From Bimuria novae-zelandiae CBS 107.79 (taxonomy: Eukaryota; Ascomycota; Dothideomycetes; Pleosporales; Didymosphaeriaceae), in NCBI GenBank assembly GCA_010015655.1, contig ML976795.1, positions 2,971 to 58,434 on the forward strand: a stretch of 55,464 nucleotides of DNA, read 5' to 3'. Every line of letters begins with the position of its first letter. Position 1 is the first letter of the stretch. The position numbers and the translations under genes are program-made. Positions 52,370 to 55,464 of the stretch are shown in pieces. The notes below the pieces were generated by a model. It saw nothing but the letters and a program-made list of their open reading frames with translations, did no database searches and was not told the origin of the DNA.

Positions 52370-52588
52370 TTAGAAGTTCGCTAGTGCGTTGGTAAGTCTA
52401 AAAGGTATAACTATGTATTTAAATAGTCTATAGCGTAACCTAAACGCTGTCTTCCACTCGTTACCTTCCTTAATTCTTATAAGGTGATATCCATCTCGTA
52501 AGTCCATTAGTGTAAAGCGTTTAGCTCTTAATAGTCGGTCTCTTAATTCTAAGATGTTTAGTAGTGGGTATCGATTTTTAATCGTCAT
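52370..52588 (-). pseudogene. Gypsy reverse transcriptase fragment
   Basis: 72 open codons with [45 protein letters not shown] and [18 protein letters not shown]: the RT block with the first catalytic Asp in L-M-D-L. The catalytic YxDD block should lie to the left and is degenerate (near 52290-52320). Confidence 0.85.
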
Positions 52589-53125
52589 GTCGTTAATCTT
52601 CTAATAGTTAACACATAGTCGTGGTGTGCCATCTTTCTTTATAACAAACATAAAAGGGCTGGCTGCTAGTGACTTTAATGGTCGTATGTATCCTTTCGCG
52701 AGATTTGTCTTGATAAATTCTTTTTCTTATTGAAGTTCTTTCCTAGTCTTGCTATATAGTGGTCCAAAGGGTGGCGTTTTCCCTTCTACTAGGTCTATTG
52801 CTAGATCCCAGGGCTAATGTTCTAGAAGGTTTGCTTTTCCTTCTCTCTCGGTGAACATATAATTCCATGCTCGGTAGTATTCTGGAATTTCATAGTTTGT
52901 GCTTTCATCTATCTTCTTGCGCTCTGTGACCTAGTAGTTCCTGCCAGCGTCTGCCAAGGGTTTCTTCCGTTTTTCGACTATCTATCGCGAGACTATAGTG
53001 TTAATAGCTCTCTTATCTACTATTATGCTCTATTAATGCGTAGGCTTTGCTTGCAATGCATAGTTACAGCGCTTAAAAGATAGCTTCTTTCTTTTCTAGT
53101 TAATCGTAGGATTGTGCTTCCTTAA

Positions 53126-53368
53126 CTAGGGTAGTCTTAAAATCACGTCGTAATTGGCTTCCTTAATGATGTCGAGGGTAATTAATTCCTGGTGTCCATA
53201 GATCGTGAGGGTAGTTTCGACCTCGTATTCAATCATTGCCTTGCCGGGCATCAGTTGTCCATTCGCGACATGGATAGCATAGGGTATAGCCTTTTTGCGC
53301 TTATAGAGTCCTGCTCTATCGAGTGCTTTTCTTAACACATAACTTTCCTGTGCTCCTAAGTCTAGCAT
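53126..53368 (-). pseudogene. Gypsy retropepsin fragment
   Basis: 80 open codons reading MLDLGAQESYVLRKALDRAG, YAIHVANGQ and ELITLDIIKEANYDVILRLP, the D-x-G-A and I-L-G-like regions of Gypsy aspartic proteases. The active-site D-S-G/D-T-G appears here as D-L-G. Confidence 0.7.
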
Positions 53369-55373
53369 AGCTTTTATCCATGTTTCTTTAAGCTATACCG
53401 GTAGCTTAATTAATACCTAACTATTTATAACATTTAATTCTTTAAAGGCGTCTTCCCTTCTAAGCCTAGGTCTAAAAAAGATATCTTTTCCGTAGGTGGC
53501 TTTATAGGATTAAGGTGTCCTTCCTTCTTCTTCTCCTAAGGCTACTACTAGCCCTTTTCTAGGAGAGCTTCACCGTCTTCTTCCTTCGTTACTGTTTTAA
53601 TCCTAAGGGTCATAGTCCCTTTCGGTATGCGATTGAACCTATGCTTTCCTTTTTACTCTTTGTGTTCCTCATAATCGGGGTGTAAGCATGTTTGCCATTT
53701 ATCGGATACGTATTTTCTATTAACTAGTAGTGACATTACTTAGTTTAGCGCTTAGTTAAGGTGTGGAAAGTATTATTTTTCACGTTTGTCCCAGAAGTGA
53801 ACGTTACAATAGGTGATAGGGTAGTTAAACCACTCCTATCTACATCGTTAGTACGTTTGGGGAAAGTAACTGTATTCCTTGGCTTGGTAATAAATAGTAT
53901 ATTAGTCTTCTCCGTAGAGGGTCTATCGTATGGTCTTATGCGTAGGATTACGGTGGTCTAGGTCGTACTATGGTTCGTAGTTCGGGCTTTTGTTTGGGTA
54001 TTTCTTCTTAGGGTCTTTGTTTTTGTAGCGAGCGTCTGCCCATTCTCGTGCTGTCTTACTAACTAAGTTAGGTTAGTAAGCATAATAGAATGCGGCTTCG
54101 TAGTCTAGGTCTTGTCGTTTTACTATTGTAAAACCGAAGTCTCCTTCTCGAGGTTGGTGTTTTTCTAAGAAGTTAAAAACATTCGTTGTCTTACTAGCAA
54201 CTAGCTTGTTCTAGCTAGGGTAAGGAGTAAGAGATTAAGGCATTAGCTTTATCTCTTCCTTATCTAAACCTTCGTATGCATCCTCGTAGAGTTGTAAGTT
54301 AGGCAAGTCTAATCGCTCTAAGTCCTTATTTAGGATATTAGATTGCTTAATAGAGGGTATTACTTGCTATTCTTCGTCGGTTACTTTTATGTTATTAACG
54401 GTAAGTACGTTTAGCTGTCTAATAACCTTATTATTAAACCTGTGATTCCTGGCGATGTAACCTAGTTTGTTACATATAAAGCATTTGCGTGTCTTAGTCC
54501 CCTTATGTTAGGTTTTATCTAAGATGCGCTTTTAGTTAGGCTTGCGAAAGCCGTTGGACTTCCTTGTTCCTTTCTCTAAGTTATTAAATTAGATTCCTTC
54601 TATAGGTTGGTAGCTATAAGAGTCGCTTCGTTGCTGTCGTCAAGGTGCTTTTAGTGGCGCCCTGTAGACTACAGGTGCCTGTCGTCTAAAACTAACATTC
54701 CTCGGGTTTCTACGAAACTCTTCTTGTAGTGCGAACCATTCTCTATCGATCCAAATAGATTCCTCGTATAATTTATTAAGGGTATTAAGTCTAGCACCGC
54801 TGTGTAAGAGTTCTTCGTACACGTTGCGTTTAAGTCCTTGTTAATACATAGTCTTAAGGGATTTATCTTTTTAGTTAAGTTATACAGCGTACTTGCAAAA
54901 CTCGGCTGCATATTCTATTATGGATTGTCGTTATTAGATAGTTTAGATAGCTTGTTTAGCTATAGCGGTTTTATTAGCAATTCCGAATAGTTGCTTAAGG
55001 CATTTCTTAAAGTTTAAGTAATCCTTAATAATGTTAACTGCGTTGGCGTGACTATTTATGTAGTCCTCGTCCTTATTATCGTGGTCCATGTCCATGTACT
55101 TAACTAAGTAGGGATAGATCTATTCTTTAGCTAGTCCTTGCATGTAAGTTACTGCAAAGATAACTTTCTTTTTGTCTTTAAGATCGTTGTCTATGTTAAA
55201 GAAGTATAGGTCTAGTTGTAGAAGCTAGGTGTCGAGGAGACTATGATTACTATCGTATAAATTAGGTTTGTGCGCCTTATTCTTAGTGTCTTTTATTAGA
55301 GTGACACTAGCGTTGCCTGAAGCCATAAAAGAAGTAGGAGTCCTAGTAGTACTCGTGTTAAGGGTGTTTAAGA

Positions 55374-55464
55374 TATTAAGTCCCTACGGGTAGCTAGTCC
55401 GTAAGTAGTTAGGGTTGGTTCTCGGGCAAGAGTACTTATTAGGCAAGGAAGGGGTATTAACTGC
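55374..55464 (-). repeat. Gypsy 5' LTR, cut by window end
   Basis: First about 90 bp of the partner LTR (TATTAAGTCCCTACGG..., from TGTTAAG). It shows G-to-A changes relative to the left copy. Confidence 0.8.

Larger units (their letters stand above)
49108..55464 (-). mobile_element. Gypsy LTR retrotransposon, truncated by window edge
   Basis: The left LTR 49108-49539 (TGTTAAGTCCC...GATCCTAATA) and the start of the right LTR at 55374 are direct repeats. Minus-strand order: gag-like region 54900-54400, protease LDLGAQESYVLRKAL near 53370-53126, [32 protein letters not shown] near 52588-52370, zinc-binding CADCQKNKHATYLK near 51240, and integrase HPQTDGQTERTN near 50850. RT before integrase is the Gypsy order. 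A purine tract (GGAGAGGGGAG on the minus strand) lies next to the left LTR. Many stops indicate RIP. The element sits in a piggyBac-like gene. The solo LTR at 16946-17401 belongs to the same family. Confidence 0.9.

Overview
The window is nuclear DNA of a filamentous ascomycete, most likely a Dothideomycete (inferred from gene content, not proven). The evidence is short 45-170 bp spliceosomal introns (GTAAGT/GTACGT donors, CTAAC/CTGAC branch sites, CAG/TAG acceptors), single-copy fungal housekeeping genes (MRP51, RTR1, BBC1), a Zn2Cys6 regulator, and transposons mutated one way from C to T and G to A, mostly CpA/TpG to TpA, which is the signature of repeat-induced point mutation (RIP).

Three regions are visible. 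(1) About 0.9-18.7 kb is a nested transposon island. A Fot1/pogo-like relic is split by a hAT element (2174-4779, 8-bp target duplication) and by a Copia element (5171-10732, 5-bp duplication). Next to it a second hAT relic (about 10.9-18.6 kb) is split by another Copia element (11346-15530), which itself carries a solo LTR, and by two more solo LTRs. (2) About 18.8-45.2 kb is gene-rich and mostly free of transposons. It holds a small secreted protein, an astacin-like (M12A) secreted metalloprotease gene broken by a 130-bp foldback element, MRP51, RTR1 and BBC1, a small conserved-looking three-exon gene, a Zn2Cys6 regulator with an in-frame stop, an MDR oxidoreductase, a DHA1-type MFS transporter, a five-exon proline-rich Cys gene, a possible Argonaute relic, a chromo-like protein and an unknown two- or three-exon gene. 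(3) 45.9 kb to the end is a second island: a pogo element with perfect 43-bp terminal repeats, a piggyBac-like transposase fragment, and a minus-strand Gypsy element that cuts the piggyBac fragment and runs off the window.

How the genes relate: the regulator, MDR oxidoreductase and MFS transporter (30.9-37.6 kb) look like a small detoxification or secondary-metabolism neighbourhood whose regulator is damaged. MRP51 (mitochondrial translation), RTR1 (Pol II CTD phosphatase) and BBC1 (actin-patch SH3 protein) are ordinary core genes; RTR1 and BBC1 are divergent and share a promoter region. The most unusual observations are a second, diverged M12A gene at 265-883 whose central zinc-binding segment is inverted in place; the clean foldback insertion in the first M12A gene; the five-microexon gene at 38.26-39.03 kb; a 24-bp duplication that doubles the 3' splice site inside the Zn2Cys6 motif; and an antisense Cys-rich coiled-coil ORF inside the Gypsy element.
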